In this document: in pieces, positions 1-11,184 of the stretch
How the letters are laid out: the number at the start of each line of letters is the position of its first letter
Position numbering within the stretch: position 1 is the first letter of the stretch
DNA from: Taeniopygia guttata
Taxonomy: Eukaryota > Chordata > Aves > Passeriformes > Estrildidae
Length of the DNA stretch: 64,000 bases
Assembly: GCF_048771995.1 (NCBI RefSeq)
Contig: NC_133043.1
Location: forward strand, 10,868,501 to 10,932,500
Direction of reading: 5' to 3'
The notes under the pieces: model-generated
What the model was told of the DNA's origin: nothing
What the model saw: only the letters and a program-made list of their open reading frames with translations
Databases searched by the model: none
Position numbers and translations under genes: made by a program

Positions 1-2840
1 GATCAGAATACTGTAAAATGTTGCTTTTAAGAGCTGTAAATTTAATTAGTAATTACTACTTACAAGAAGATATCAGCATGTTAACAGTTTAAAAAAATAC
101 TATTTAGCTGCACATGCTGTGATGCTGCCACATGGGATTTATATTGAATGTGTTTGTGTATATGTTTTAAAGTGGCACTAAAGAAGGAAAATATGAGCCT
201 AAAGTGCAAGAAATAGCTCAAAAAATAGAATTCATAACATTTTAGGTAGTTTTCAATTGAGAAAGGTGACATTTGGGGTTCAGTATTTTTTTATTTTCCA
301 CCAGGCAGTAAGGAGTGACCACTGCACTCTTGGCAGATCAGTTGTTTCCTTATGGTGTAGTTTGAGATCTGTGTTTAGTGTCTGCACCATTCCTGCCCCT
401 CAGAGAGCAAAACCCCAGAGCAACCCCACAGCTCTCAGCTGTACAGTATGTGAGGTCTTACTTGCCATGAAAGAACCAGTTAGCGTGATTTTGAACCTCT
501 AAAATAAATGTTTAAATCCAAATTGGTAAATTTTTGCTTGGCATCAAGCCATGTTTTCAAACCCCAAACTGGTTTTCCTTTGGTTTTGAAGAGAAGGCAG
601 GTTGAAATGGAAAGGTAAGAAGGTAACCCTGTAAAAGTAATAGTTATAAAAGCAGAGACATCTGGTTTTATTTGCTGCAGAGGCAGAGTGAGCGTGCTTT
701 TGGCTCATACACATTTGTGATGGTCGGTGCAGTGGTTACATGGGCACAATGTGTGATTTGGGTCAGGTTCTGCCTGAGAAGCTGCAGCTTCAGTGGAGCC
801 ACAGAACTGCCCTGTCCTGTGGTTACTGCACATTAACAGGGGAAACTGAACGCTTCAGTTGGTTGTACCATGGCCTCTCTCTGTGACTTACATTCCCTAA
901 AATTCTCTATTGAGAAACATCTGCTCCATATTCTTCATAAACATTTGTAAATACAGATTTTTCCCAGCACTGGCTGTTACTGAATTTCCTAATGCATCTG
1001 TTTGTCTTCTTGTTTGTACTGTTCCTCTGTAGATTTAAGGGCGTGGATTAAAGTATTTAAACTCAGCTTTTTCTTTTCCTTGCAATGCAGAAAAACAAAT
1101 GTGAGTCTTCAACTCTGCAACAGCCCCGGGATGAGGATGTCTGCCTGGCTCTGGGAGGGCTGCAGCAGGATGAGCTTAGGCATTTTGAGAACAAAGTTGA
1201 ATTTTGTTCAACTCTGTGGCCATGCTACTGCTCGAAATTCCTGGTGAAAAATTTGAGCATCTCAAACCTCAACAGATGGGAAAAATTCTAGACAGCATAG
1301 TAATGTCATCTGGAGATAAAACTAACACTGGTAACCTGCAAAGACCACAACAGCTGTTTGCCTGCTCCGGTTCCTTCTCCACCCCGGGCAGGAGCTGAGG
1401 TCGTGTGGCTTTTCAGTAGGTGTGGTTAAAATCGTTTGAATTCCCAGGCTTCAACAGTAATGTGAAATGTCCATATTGTTCCTTCTCACCTCTGTTGCCA
1501 CTGATTTGGGGATCTTAAAACAGCTTCTGATGCTGCACATTATTTACTCGAAGCGGGGAAGGAGCCCTGCAAATGCCTTACCTGTGATGAGCAGTTTCAA
1601 ATAAGAGTTTTAACAGGAGATGTTTTGGTGTCGGTAGAAACTGGAGATGGGGCAGGAGGTGCTGCTGAGAGCAAATCAGCAAAACTCCCACGGGGCTTTC
1701 CCCAGCGAGGGGAAACGCTGCTGCCAGGAGACGTTCAGGGATCAAGTGGCTCAATGCTTTCTCCTGATGGCAGCAGATGGGTTCGTTTGGGCTTTTGGAA
1801 GTGAATAAATCCTCCTGTGGGGCCACTTTATCATAGTGTCAGTTCCCTCCCCAGGTTCTCTCCTCTGTTCCCTGGTCTCATTTGCACAAAAGAAGAAGGG
1901 CTCTGGCCTCTCAGCTCCTGTATTATGCCACAATCAAACCTTTTAAGGACTGTTTGTGTGTTGTTTTCCATTCAGGATGGGGTCAGAGCATAGATAATCA
2001 GTTTTTTTCTTAGATGAGTAAGACAATAGTTTCACAGAGTTTTCAGGATCACTGACACTAATGCTGATAACCATCAAGGTTTAATACATCTTTAAATGGT
2101 TTTAGAATTGCTGGTGCGAGCCGTGCAGAGCACCAACTTGAGCCAGACTTTAGCCAAAAGTTGTGCAAGGAGTCACAGCGCAGGTATGTGTGTGAAAGAA
2201 CACAGGACATTAGCAAAGTGCAAGTCAAGGCTGAGAGTCTGTTTTTCTTTTGATAATAACAGTAAAAATACAAAGTTTTTGTGAATGAACAGTGAAGTGG
2301 GTCAAAATAGGATTCAAGGAGTGTGGTATCAGACACTTGAGGACTAAAGCTCTGTTTTCAGGGTCTCTCCTGTAACAAATTTATTTTCCTCTTCGGGAAA
2401 ATCCCTCCTTGCAGAGGGGCTGCAGGCAGACTGCCTGTGCATCTGTGGGCAATGTGAGAACACGCTGGTAACCGCAAGGTAACAGATGGCCGGAGGGTCC
2501 TGGTGACCGCGGGCGCTGAGTGCGGGACAATGCCCTGCGGATCCCGGGATGTGCCACCCAGCCGTGCCGAGCGCCATTGTCCCCGCCGGCCGCGAAATCC
2601 CGATTCCACGCTTAAGAGCTGCAGAAAGGAGCTTCGCTCTCCCAGACCTGCAAAAGAGCATCTCCCCATGTCGTTCATTGAAAATATGGAAAGGGCAATG
2701 CATATAGAAATCTAATTATTGGCAGGCACAGCCCGGTTTTTAGCATGATAATCGTGGGCCCCGGAGCTTTCTTGTGCACGGACCCTTGAAAGATAATCAT
2801 GAAAGCAGAAATTAAAACGATTGAATTTCCATCATTCATT
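1..2840. other. Intergenic sequence upstream of the meteorin-family gene
   Basis: I see no convincing gene here. The reading frames present are short and none resembles a protein I recognise. The stretch around 2400-2640 is moderately CpG-rich, and the sequence grades into the CpG island of the next gene. In human the gene beside TRIM25 on this side is DGKE, but I could not recognise any DGKE exon. One coding-like fragment near 1091-1398 is listed separately. Confidence 0.5.
1091..1398 (+). pseudogene. Coding-like fragment, unidentified, possibly a decayed exon
   Basis: A good pyrimidine tract ending in AG at 1089-1090 precedes an open stretch of about 65 codons with a soluble-protein composition (ALGGLQQDELRHFENK). 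A second open stretch in another frame continues it (GEKFEHLKPQQMGKILDSI) to a stop near 1398. Two adjoining frames with plausible helix-like composition would fit a decayed or frameshifted exon. I do not recognise the family and no neighbouring exons were found, so chance open frames remain quite possible. Confidence 0.2.
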
Positions 2841-2929
2841 CAAAATGCGCTTTGATTATGTTGACACGATTTTTGTTTGTTCCTACACCGCGATGAGAAA
2901 CTGTTATTAATCACTTCTAAATATTTCCG

Positions 2930-3480
2930 AGACAAAAGGGGGCTGCCCGGGACGGCCGGGAGAGGGAAGGGTGAGGGCGCGGTGTCCCCGCTGTCCCCGG
3001 TGCTGGGGGCTCTCCCCGCGGCGCTGCCGGGGCGGGGGAAGGAGGAAGGAGGAAGGGTCGGTGCCAGGCGCGGCCGCCGCCCCCGGACCCCAAACCCACC
3101 CCTTCCCTCCGCCGCCTTTAAAGCCCGAAGCGCGGCCGGCCGAGCCGCCGGCCCATGGCCGCGCTGAGGGGCCCGCCCGGGCTGCAGGCCCTGCTGCAGG
3201 CCCTGCTGGCGGCCCTGCCGGCCCTGCTGCTGCCGCTGCAGGCCCTGCTGGCCCTGCTGGCCCTGCTGGCCCTGCTGCCGGCCCTGCTGCTGCCGCTGCC
3301 GCCGGCGGGGGCGTCCCGCCCGGGCAGCGCCGACCGCTGCAGCTGGAGGGGCAGGTGGGTGCGCACGGCCGGGCCCGGGGGACACGGGCACCGGGAACCG
3401 GCCCCGGGAACCGGCCCCGGGAACCGGGAACGGGGGGAGCGGCCGCGACCCGCGGCGCTGGCTGCGGTGCCGCCGTGCCT
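2930..3480 (+). promoter_or_regulatory. CpG island over the first exon of the meteorin-family gene
   Basis: This block is very GC-rich with many CpG dinucleotides and spans the presumed 5' UTR, first coding exon and the start of intron 1 of the gene that follows. No TATA box is evident at a useful distance. This is the usual appearance of a broad vertebrate promoter. The transcription start itself cannot be placed from sequence alone. Confidence 0.6.
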
Positions 3481-6400
3481 GGTGGGTTTACTGCAGTCAC
3501 CGGCAGGGAGATGGACCACAAATGTTCTCAGTATTCTCAAATACTGCAACCTTTCCCACTATGTTTTGTTGCCTTTTTACTTTTCTTTTAACTAATTATG
3601 CTGGCACGGATTTGACTTTCATAAGTGATCTCAGCTAAAGTAACTGAGAGTTACTGAGAGAACTAAAGTTCTGAAAGCAGTGGAGTTGCTCAGGCTTGAG
3701 CGAGAGAGCTTGGGAGAGGGCTTGGGAGCAGGGCCAGCACCACCCTTTTTATCAAAAACGTTTTCTTGATGAGTTTATATTAGAAATATTAAAAATAACT
3801 TTAGAAAGTAGATCTTTAAACCAAATTTTTCAGGCATAACATTGCTGTGCAGTTCTTGCTGTGAGTCAGTGGCTCTCACCCCCATCCACACACTCACAGG
3901 TGGGATTTTCTGGACAGCTAAGCAGTGGCCAGTCGTACCACAAGGAAAAGTTTTGAGCTGTTTAGCAGTGAGAAGTTGCCCTCTGACATTTCTCTGGGTG
4001 CTGCAGACATTCGAGCATGGATCTAGTGAAAGGGACTGAGGCTCCTTCCCGTGCAGCCAAGCTGCGAGCATTCCCTGTCCTCTATGGCTCCTGCATGGTG
4101 TTGCAGTTCAGATCCGAGGGGTGGGAGGGAAGGAACCCAGTTAAGGTGGAGGAAGCCAGTTTAAGGGATATTAGGAGAGTTAGGAGTAAGATCTGTATGG
4201 CCAGGGGGTGCGTGGTGAAGTGGCCTTCTCTCTTCCTCCTTTTCCTTCTCTTCCCCTCCCTTCCCTCTGCCGTTACTGACTGCCATGGTGTCTCCTGGCA
4301 GTGGTTTGAGCTGGGAGCCCCGCTCCCGTGCCGTGGAGCAGGTCCACCTGCGCTGCACCGTGGGCTCCCTGGAGTGGATGTACCCAGCACGAGCCCTGCG
4401 TGTGCTCCTGGAGCCCAACCTGGCCAGCGCCCAGCACACCATGGTCTGCATCAAACCCGCCAGCGACTTCCAGGGCGCCAGCATCTACGTGGAACGTGCT
4501 GGGCAGCTGCACCTGGTGGTAAGCGAGGCAGAGGGGGCTCGGCCCCGCCACGTGTCCTGCTTCAGTGCCCACAGCCCACGGGGAGTGGCCCTGTTCCTGC
4601 AGGCCAGCCCGCAGAGGGACATCAGCCGCCGCACCGCCAGCTTCCAGTACGAGCTGCTGAGCAACCAGAGCGCCGCCGGCCCCGACCTCAAAAAGATGGC
4701 TCTGGCTGAAGGTAAGAACAGGGGCTCCACTTGTGGGGCAGATCTGAGGTGGCAGCTGATCCCCATGGAGCTGGTACATCCCTGGTGACAGAGGCTGTTT
4801 TGGTATTGCAAAGGAGGCTCTTCTGCCTGGCAGTGCCCTCGCTGAGAACATCCTCTGTGCTTATTTCTTTGCTGTGGTGGTATTTGCGTAACAAGAATTT
4901 TGGTTTGTTTCTGATCACAGTGCTCTTCAAGCTGGTAGTTCTGCCCCATTTCCCCTCTGAATCCACCAGTCCTTTTGCAATGGGATGTACTATAGTATTA
5001 TAAATAACTGCTCTGTTTTTTCTAGCTATGTGCCGTCCATGTGACAACATGGAACTCCTTATGGCCATTTGCAGCAGTGATTTTGGTAAGTTGACTAAAG
5101 GGAAATCATTCTGCCTTTATATTGATTATTTGGGTTTATTTGCTGTTTTTCTTAAAATAATAGCATGACTGTGCTCTCTAATCTGGGAAAGAAACTGTTG
5201 AAAAGAATGGGGGGATGCAAAGTGAAACCTAGAAGGGAGAAGCTTTGCTGCCAAGGTCCAAATTTCCCGCAGGCAGAAAGGTTACGAACTAAAACTGAAC
5301 TGTGAGAAATGCTCACAGGTGTGCTGCTGGCTCATAGGTGTAGCTGAGTCATGTGTGCAGATGTACACTCAGGTTGAACATGCTTTGTGTGGTCATTTTT
5401 ATTCCCTTTGTCTGTATATTTTTTTATCCCAGTTATGAATCTGCCTTCTCTCTCCTCTCAGTTTGCACATTCCCCAGTTTTTTTATTATAGAGGCAGTGA
5501 GTTGTTTGCAACTTAGCTAAAGATTTCATGTGATTTAAACTTTCCTTCAGTGACATCCTGGTTAGGTTTCATCCCTTATGAGGGAATAGCACAGTTATTA
5601 GTCCATAAGAAAAGAAATAATAAGAAATAGTAATCTGATAATACATTATTTTCCTATCTTTTTATTAATGCAAGATAATTTTTTCTTTCAATTGTAATTT
5701 GTTAATTTTATTGCCACATTTTTCCACATGCACATTTGTACCTCTTTGATTACCTCAAACAGCTAAAGCTGTAGAACTGCCTCTCCACGTAGCCACAATT
5801 CCATTGCTGTAAATGTACCTACATAAATAAATAAAACTATAAACTCCGTATTCAACAATTAAAAATCTCACCAAATCACTGCTTTCCTACCAGAGCTCAC
5901 TATATATTAAGGCTGATAAAATCAGACACCAGCATCACGGTGAAAATACAAAACCAGTGCAGAGCGTGCTTCCTTAAGAGTGCTCCACAGCTGGTAATTT
6001 TTATTCTCCTTCTAAACTAACTGGTGCCATCCAGCCTGTTGTCTGTCCTGGAGGAAGGTGGGGTTCCCAAGGCACTGTCCCCACCAGAGACTGACAGATG
6101 TGGGGGCCCAGGCACACAAAGGGGGCACTCACACTCACAGCAGCAGCAGCCCAGAAGGAACAGCCCTTTGAACTGACTCTATTTATGGCCTGACTTCCTT
6201 GCCCTGCGCTCACAAATCGCTATCATCAGCTTTTTTGATTAGAGAAAATAGCTGCTAATGAAAGTGTAAATGACACTGGCAGGGAATGGGGGCTTTATGG
6301 TTGTCCTTAGCATGGGGGTCTGCAGTCACTGCAACCTGGAGCACCAGGAACAAGTGCATTATAGCTTGTCTATAGACTTGACTGCATCTGATTAAAAATG

Positions 6401-7785
6401 GTCACACAAAGAGGGAGACAGAGAGCAGAGACATCTGTTACACAAAATTCTGGATTCCCTTGGAAATCTAAATAAATGGGGAAGTTCTTGAAAACTTCTG
6501 AGATAAGGTTTTTCTGCATCTTGGATTGTTGAGTTTGCTGTACAAGAGTGAAGGAGTTTAGTGGTAGGAGGGTGGTTTTGTAACCTCTCACTTGCTGAAG
6601 AGCTCTTTCTCAAATGGTGAATGTTTCTAAGCTTTCTGTGGATGTGGGATTGAAATTAATTTAATTAGTAGAAGAATAATTGATTGCTGTGGAAAATGGG
6701 GGCAGTGACAATGATAAAGGTGGCTTCAGGATAACAAACACCTGTCAGATGGGATGCTTCATTCTCCATATGATGGATCCAAATAATGCTTTCAAACAGA
6801 GACAATGGCTTCTTATGCTTTCCTTCCAGCTAGGACCCTTCTGGGAGAAGAAGGCGTATGTATGCAAAGTGGTTTTTAGATAAGGTTTCAAATAAAGTCA
6901 GTTTAAGAGTACTGAGTGTTGTTCATCATCTCCCAGTGTCTTTTGGTGGATGGATGACATTGTCTTTTGAGAGGGAAAAGAACCACTAAACATTTAAATG
7001 AAAAACATTTAATAAGCTCTCTATTTTTTTTCTGGCCAAATAATATTCTGATTCTTCTTGGATCAGCCTCTGTTCGTGCTGTGAAAAGAAAAGCTCCAGA
7101 GTTCCCTGGAATTAGGAAGGAGGCATCTGTGAGAGTCATTGTTTTGAAACAGAGACTGAAAAAAATTCATCCCTGAGCTGACTGCTTGTCGTGTGCTTTT
7201 TTATCCTCCACTACTTTTCATTTTCAAGCTCTTTCCCCTGGTGTAGCTGGTTTGAGTAGTCATAAAACACAATTCCAAGGACATAGCAGAGCTTGGTACG
7301 GGGATCTCCTGTGCAAAGGAGGCAGTGTGAGCTCAGAAATGTGTCCATGTGCAGGTGGTAGGTGTAAAAATTGCAAAGCTGCTCTCCACTTACTTCATTC
7401 GGTGAGCTTGTAGTACCTGCATTGTTCTCCTGCTGCTCCGTAACACCTCCTGTCTTCTTCACATCCAGTGCTGAAAGGATCCATCCAAAGTGTCTCCCAC
7501 GACCCAGAGAACCACATGTCCCAGGTCGATGTCAGAGTCCAGAAGGTCTACAGACAGAAAAACCAGATTTTCCAGCAGGAGGAAGGGAGTGGGGAGTGGC
7601 GGGGCCCCATCCAAACCCTTCTTCAGTGCAAGGTGAAGAAGGGAGGGGGAGATTTCCTCTTCACTGGGAATGAACACTTTGGGGAAGCCTGGCTGGGCTG
7701 TGCCCCTCGGTTTAAGGATTTCATGTTGGTTTACCAGGCTGCCAGAGAAAGGGGAGCCAACCCCTGTGAGTTTGAGCTCAACTGA
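3155..7785 (+). CDS. Meteorin-family secreted protein (METRNL-like), complete, 4 exons, 328 aa
   Basis: Meteorin and METRNL are secreted neurotrophic and metabolic signals with one conserved Cys-rich domain. Coding exons are 3155-3354, 4302-4711, 5026-5085 and 7469-7785; all introns are GT/AG and phases join without a stop. Residues 1 to about 53 form a Leu/Ala-rich signal peptide. Family hallmarks follow: DRCSWRGSGL (62-69), LEWMYPARAL, SPQRDISRRTASFQYEL, MCRPCDNMELLMAICSSDF, FLFTGNEHFGEAWLGCAPRF and a C-terminal NPCEFELN. Ten cysteines follow the signal peptide, as in the family. The start has a good context (gcccATGGCC) and lies in a CpG island. Wording is nearer METRNL than METRN, yet divergence from the avian METRNL I remember, and the position beside TRIM25, suggest a third paralogue. 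I therefore give no symbol. An AATAAA at 8570-8575 could end the transcript. Confidence 0.9.
3170..3310 (+). repeat. CCCTGCTGG-type coding tandem repeat in the signal peptide
   Basis: Imperfect short repeats of the type GGCCCTGCTG encode a run of Leu and Ala with a few Pro and Gln, giving the signal peptide an unusually long hydrophobic stretch of about 40 residues. The repeated units (for example three consecutive CTGGCCCTG copies near 3245-3275) suggest growth by slippage. Confidence 0.7.
6029..6277. repeat. Duplicated non-coding element, copy A (intron 3 of the meteorin-family gene)
   Basis: This block aligns collinearly with 8609-8831. Two anchors match well: CTGACAGATGTG near 6091 and the segment from TCACAAAT at 6210 to about 6276, which shares the almost unbroken core AATAGCTGCTAATGAAAGT. 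The distance between anchors is 119 bp here and 123 bp in the other copy. No open frame, terminal repeat or known transposon hallmark is visible. It may be an old duplicated regulatory element or an unrecognised ancient repeat. Confidence 0.55.
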
Positions 7786-8608
7786 CATGAGAGACACTGT
7801 TGCTGAGAGTTGGAAAATTTCAGTCCAATTTGGATACTGGATCTGGAGCAGAGTTAAAACCAAGGACTAAAGTTAACAATTCCACCCAAACTGGGACCTG
7901 GAGGATTTCCTGAAGACAATGGCTCTGTGAGCCCTGTGAGCTGATGTTTAATTCACATTAATTTCTCTTTCATCACATTTTCTTTGCCTCACAAAATAAC
8001 TCTGGATTTTGGAAAGACAGTCTTTTGGGGGGGGTTAGAAAGCAGCCTGTGCTCAGTACTAGAAAAGTCTCTCTAACATCTCTTGCTCTGTGTAAATATT
8101 ATGTGCTTTTTCTCAAGGTATTTTTCTCCCCTCCCCAGTCTCTGCTTGATTTCTCTTCCTTTAAAGTCAAATGTGAAAACTCTCTCTAACCTGGGAGGAA
8201 AAAACAACCTCTAAAGCAAAAAAAGCCCTTTATTCACCAAGAATTACTTGATTTTTAAAATGGAATGTAGATGCTGAAAAGTACATTCTCTTCTCTGACA
8301 TTGAAAAAACATTAAGGAGTTTAATAGAAGCAGAAACAAAATGCAACTAAGTTGCCTCCTTAAAGTTCTGTTGAACTAATTTAGGATCAAGATGATGATA
8401 TTTTCACCTAAATTATCTGCCTCTTTTCAATTAGCTTTTATTATTTGATTGGTGGTTCCTCCCACCCTCCCTTAGTGCTTTAGCCAGACTCACACAATTG
8501 CCTGTATTTATGTAAATGGAATTGCTACACCGTGAAATGATATACAAATGTGTCTACCACACAGAACCCAATAAATGGTGTGAATAAACCCATTATTTCC
8601 CACGTAAT

Positions 8609-8831
8609 GGCATCTGATTGCAGCCTGGGCAACAGAGAGCTGACAGATGTGAGCCCATAACAGGCCCTGGAGAAAACTGAATGAGGAGAACTCTGACAGG
8701 CCACAATTAATTGACTTTTGGAATGACTCCTCTTTTCCACAGTTCTGCTTGGCTGAGCAAGATTCACAAATTGCTGTCTTGAACTTTTTTATGGGACAAA
8801 ATAGCTGCTAATGAAAGTCTAAATGACATGA
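8609..8831. repeat. Duplicated non-coding element, copy B (3' of the meteorin-family gene)
   Basis: Second copy of the element at 6029-6277, in the same orientation. The best-conserved part is 8763-8829, including the core AATAGCTGCTAATGAAAGT. It begins about 820 bp after the stop codon, so the two copies flank the last exon of the gene. The middle of the block has diverged strongly while both ends stay recognisable, which suggests unequal constraint along it. Confidence 0.55.
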
Positions 8832-9408
8832 GCTTTGAATAGAAGTCATACAATGACCACACTGTGACATGTTTTTAACTGACATTGATTATTTGAGAAG
8901 TAGCAGCACTTAATTGGGAGGGAATTAGGAAGGGGGGAAGAAATGGGAGTCAGAGGACTGGGTACAGAAATACAGTCTGTTAAACACTAACCAAATACAA
9001 TTTTACTAAAATAGGGATAAACATCTTTACATATATTCACAGAGAGTACAATTTGGAGTCTACATCAGTTCTTTTTGCTTTGAAAAAGTGTTCACAAAGC
9101 TAAATCAAGAGGAAATGTCATTAGCAAGGAAGAAAACAGACCTTGTATGAATATCATCATGCTGACTTCCCTGGGGCCTCAGTACCTGCTCAGACCTCTG
9201 GCTGTAGTAACAGTCAAGCTTACACAGGCTAAAAATACCTCTTTGTCTGTCTTGGGAAACTGAGGTGAAGCTCTGGCAGACCTAATTGACCTCCTAATAC
9301 TAGGGACATCATGGGACAAGTAATGAAGATGCGGATTTTTACCCCCTGTGGTTTTTGTAGTACCTATCATGCTGCTCAAGCAAGCAAGGTGATAGCAGTG
9401 TGTTAGAC

Positions 9409-9788
9409 TGCCCTGACAGTCCCAAGGGAACCCTACACACTGACATCAGAAACCTAGGCTGGCGAGTTTCCTTTCCCAGGGAAAAGTGGAATTGTTTGTG
9501 TTCAGGGCCCTGTGGCCCTGAGGGTGTGGCTGACAGCAAAAAATCCAAACTGCAAGGGATGTGTCCCACACCTGAGCTGCCCCCACCTCAAACTGTGCTG
9601 CCCGGACAGTCCCAAGGGAGCCCTACAAACTGACATCAGGAAGCAGGAGTGGCAAGTTTTCATTCCCAGGGAAAACAGCCGGTGTTTGTGCTCAAGGCCC
9701 TGTGGCCCTGAGGGGGTGGCTCACTGCACAAAACTTTGAAGGGCGAAGGATGCGCCCCAGACCCCAGCTGCCCCCACCTCAAACTACT
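9409..9788. repeat. Tandem dimer of a 190-bp unit
   Basis: The unit at 9409-9598 is repeated at 9599-9788. Shared landmarks at a period of 190 bp include ACAGTCCCAAGGGA, ACTGACATCAG, CCCAGGGAAAA, GGCCCTGTGGCCCTGAGG and GCTGCCCCCACCTCAAACT. By eye the copies are roughly 80% identical. Neither copy encodes anything recognisable. A unit near 190 bp is in the size range of satellite monomers, but only two copies are present. Confidence 0.75.
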
Positions 9789-11043
9789 GAACTCTGTAAG
9801 TCTGCAAACCCTTCACTTATTTTCTTTTCCAAAACCTTCCTCAGCCCAACTCACTTGGAGAACTTTAGGTGGAAATGTTTCACTTGTTTCATGGATGTTT
9901 TGTTTGGGTTGATTTTTCAATCTGTTGAGGCACCAGAGCAGCTCCCTGCTGAATTGTTTTCCACTGGCCACATGCGGAGGCAGCAGCTTGCAATCCCACT
10001 GGGTAGTACCAGGAATCATCACCTGTTGCTGCTTCCAGGTGTAACTTAGGCTGGCAGATGCTGGATCTCACCTAAGGCTTTTTGGAGCAATCTCACACTG
10101 TGTCTTTCATTGTCCATCTTCCTCCAGCTGATGACCATGCTTTTGCTTACCCAAAATGTCTCCAGTTTTGTGTCCTGGGAAAGATGATCTCCTCATCGTC
10201 AGTGAGGAGGCAGCATTACTGATAATGGCTGTGTGGCTCAGGGGAAGGAGGCAGTTTAGGACCAGTCCAGAGAACACCACAGCTCTGCCTGCCCCTTCCC
10301 CAGCTCTCCCATAGCCCAGTGAGTGATGTACTAGAAGAGCTGTCCTTTGTATTCTGTTGTACCTTCACTTCTGCCTCCCTCCCTGCTTTGACCCTGAGCA
10401 GAGAACAAAACATTCAGTTAGGGTTTACTGTGAGTCTTTATTGAATTCAAGCCATCATCAGCAACTGGCCAGCTCCTGGATGGTCACAGGCACAAGTGGC
10501 ACAAAATCCATGGTGGTGGCCCTGCCTGTGTGTGCCAGGCACAGCTACGAACAATAACACACCATAGGCAGGCTGAAGTACAGGGCTGATATAATCAGTA
10601 TAATCAACAGGTTTATAGCTGCATAAGCTATCTTTTTCTAAATACACTGCTTTACTGATGTCTTTAATTGAAGATTAAAAAATAATTTCTTTTCATTCAG
10701 CAACTGTTTTTTTGATTTACTCTCATTTGTATATTAAATTGCAAATCAATGGTGTTAACACCAGAATTAGTTCCTTTCTAGACTAACTTGCTTTCTTTGT
10801 AATACTAAATAGAGAATTACAATTGAAATATACGCTCCTATATATGTCTTGTTTAAAACCAGTGCAGCTCTTACAGGTACTGCCCAAGTAAAACCATTTC
10901 AGTTGTGTTGAAAAGGCTTTAGAATAATCATCTATCATGCAGTAACTAGTATTTCTCCTAAACACACTAATATTTATTATTAGTTATAATAGTTGTATCA
11001 CACTAATGTTCCCAAATATGCATCATACCTGAAACTAACCAAA

Positions 11044-11184
11044 GCATTTCTCAGATGCCCAGAGATTGGTCCTAGTAATGCCAAGGTCCTCATTTCCATC
11101 CCGACATGGATCATTCACTCAAGAGCTGGACTCAGTGATTCATGTGAGTCCCTTCCAACTCAGAATATTCTGTGATTCCGTGAA
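11044..11184 (+). mobile_element. SINE with tRNA-Ile-derived head and CR1-derived tail (TguSINE1-like), degenerate
   Basis: The head follows tRNA-Ile with several matches (TTCTCAG for the A-box region, CTAGTAATGCCAAGGTC over the anticodon arm), then joins ATTCACTCAAGAGCTGGACT and a tail, GTCCCTTCCAACTCAGAATA then TTCTGTGATTC, which is the typical 3' end of CR1. A tRNA head fused to a CR1 tail is the architecture of the passerine family TguSINE1, which was mobilised by CR1. The B box is worn here, so this is an old inactive copy. Confidence 0.75.

Noticed and set aside
2840-3591. Large overlapping frames in all directions around the meteorin first exon
   Set aside because: Only the frame from 3155 joins by splicing to the conserved domain; the others reflect CpG-island composition.
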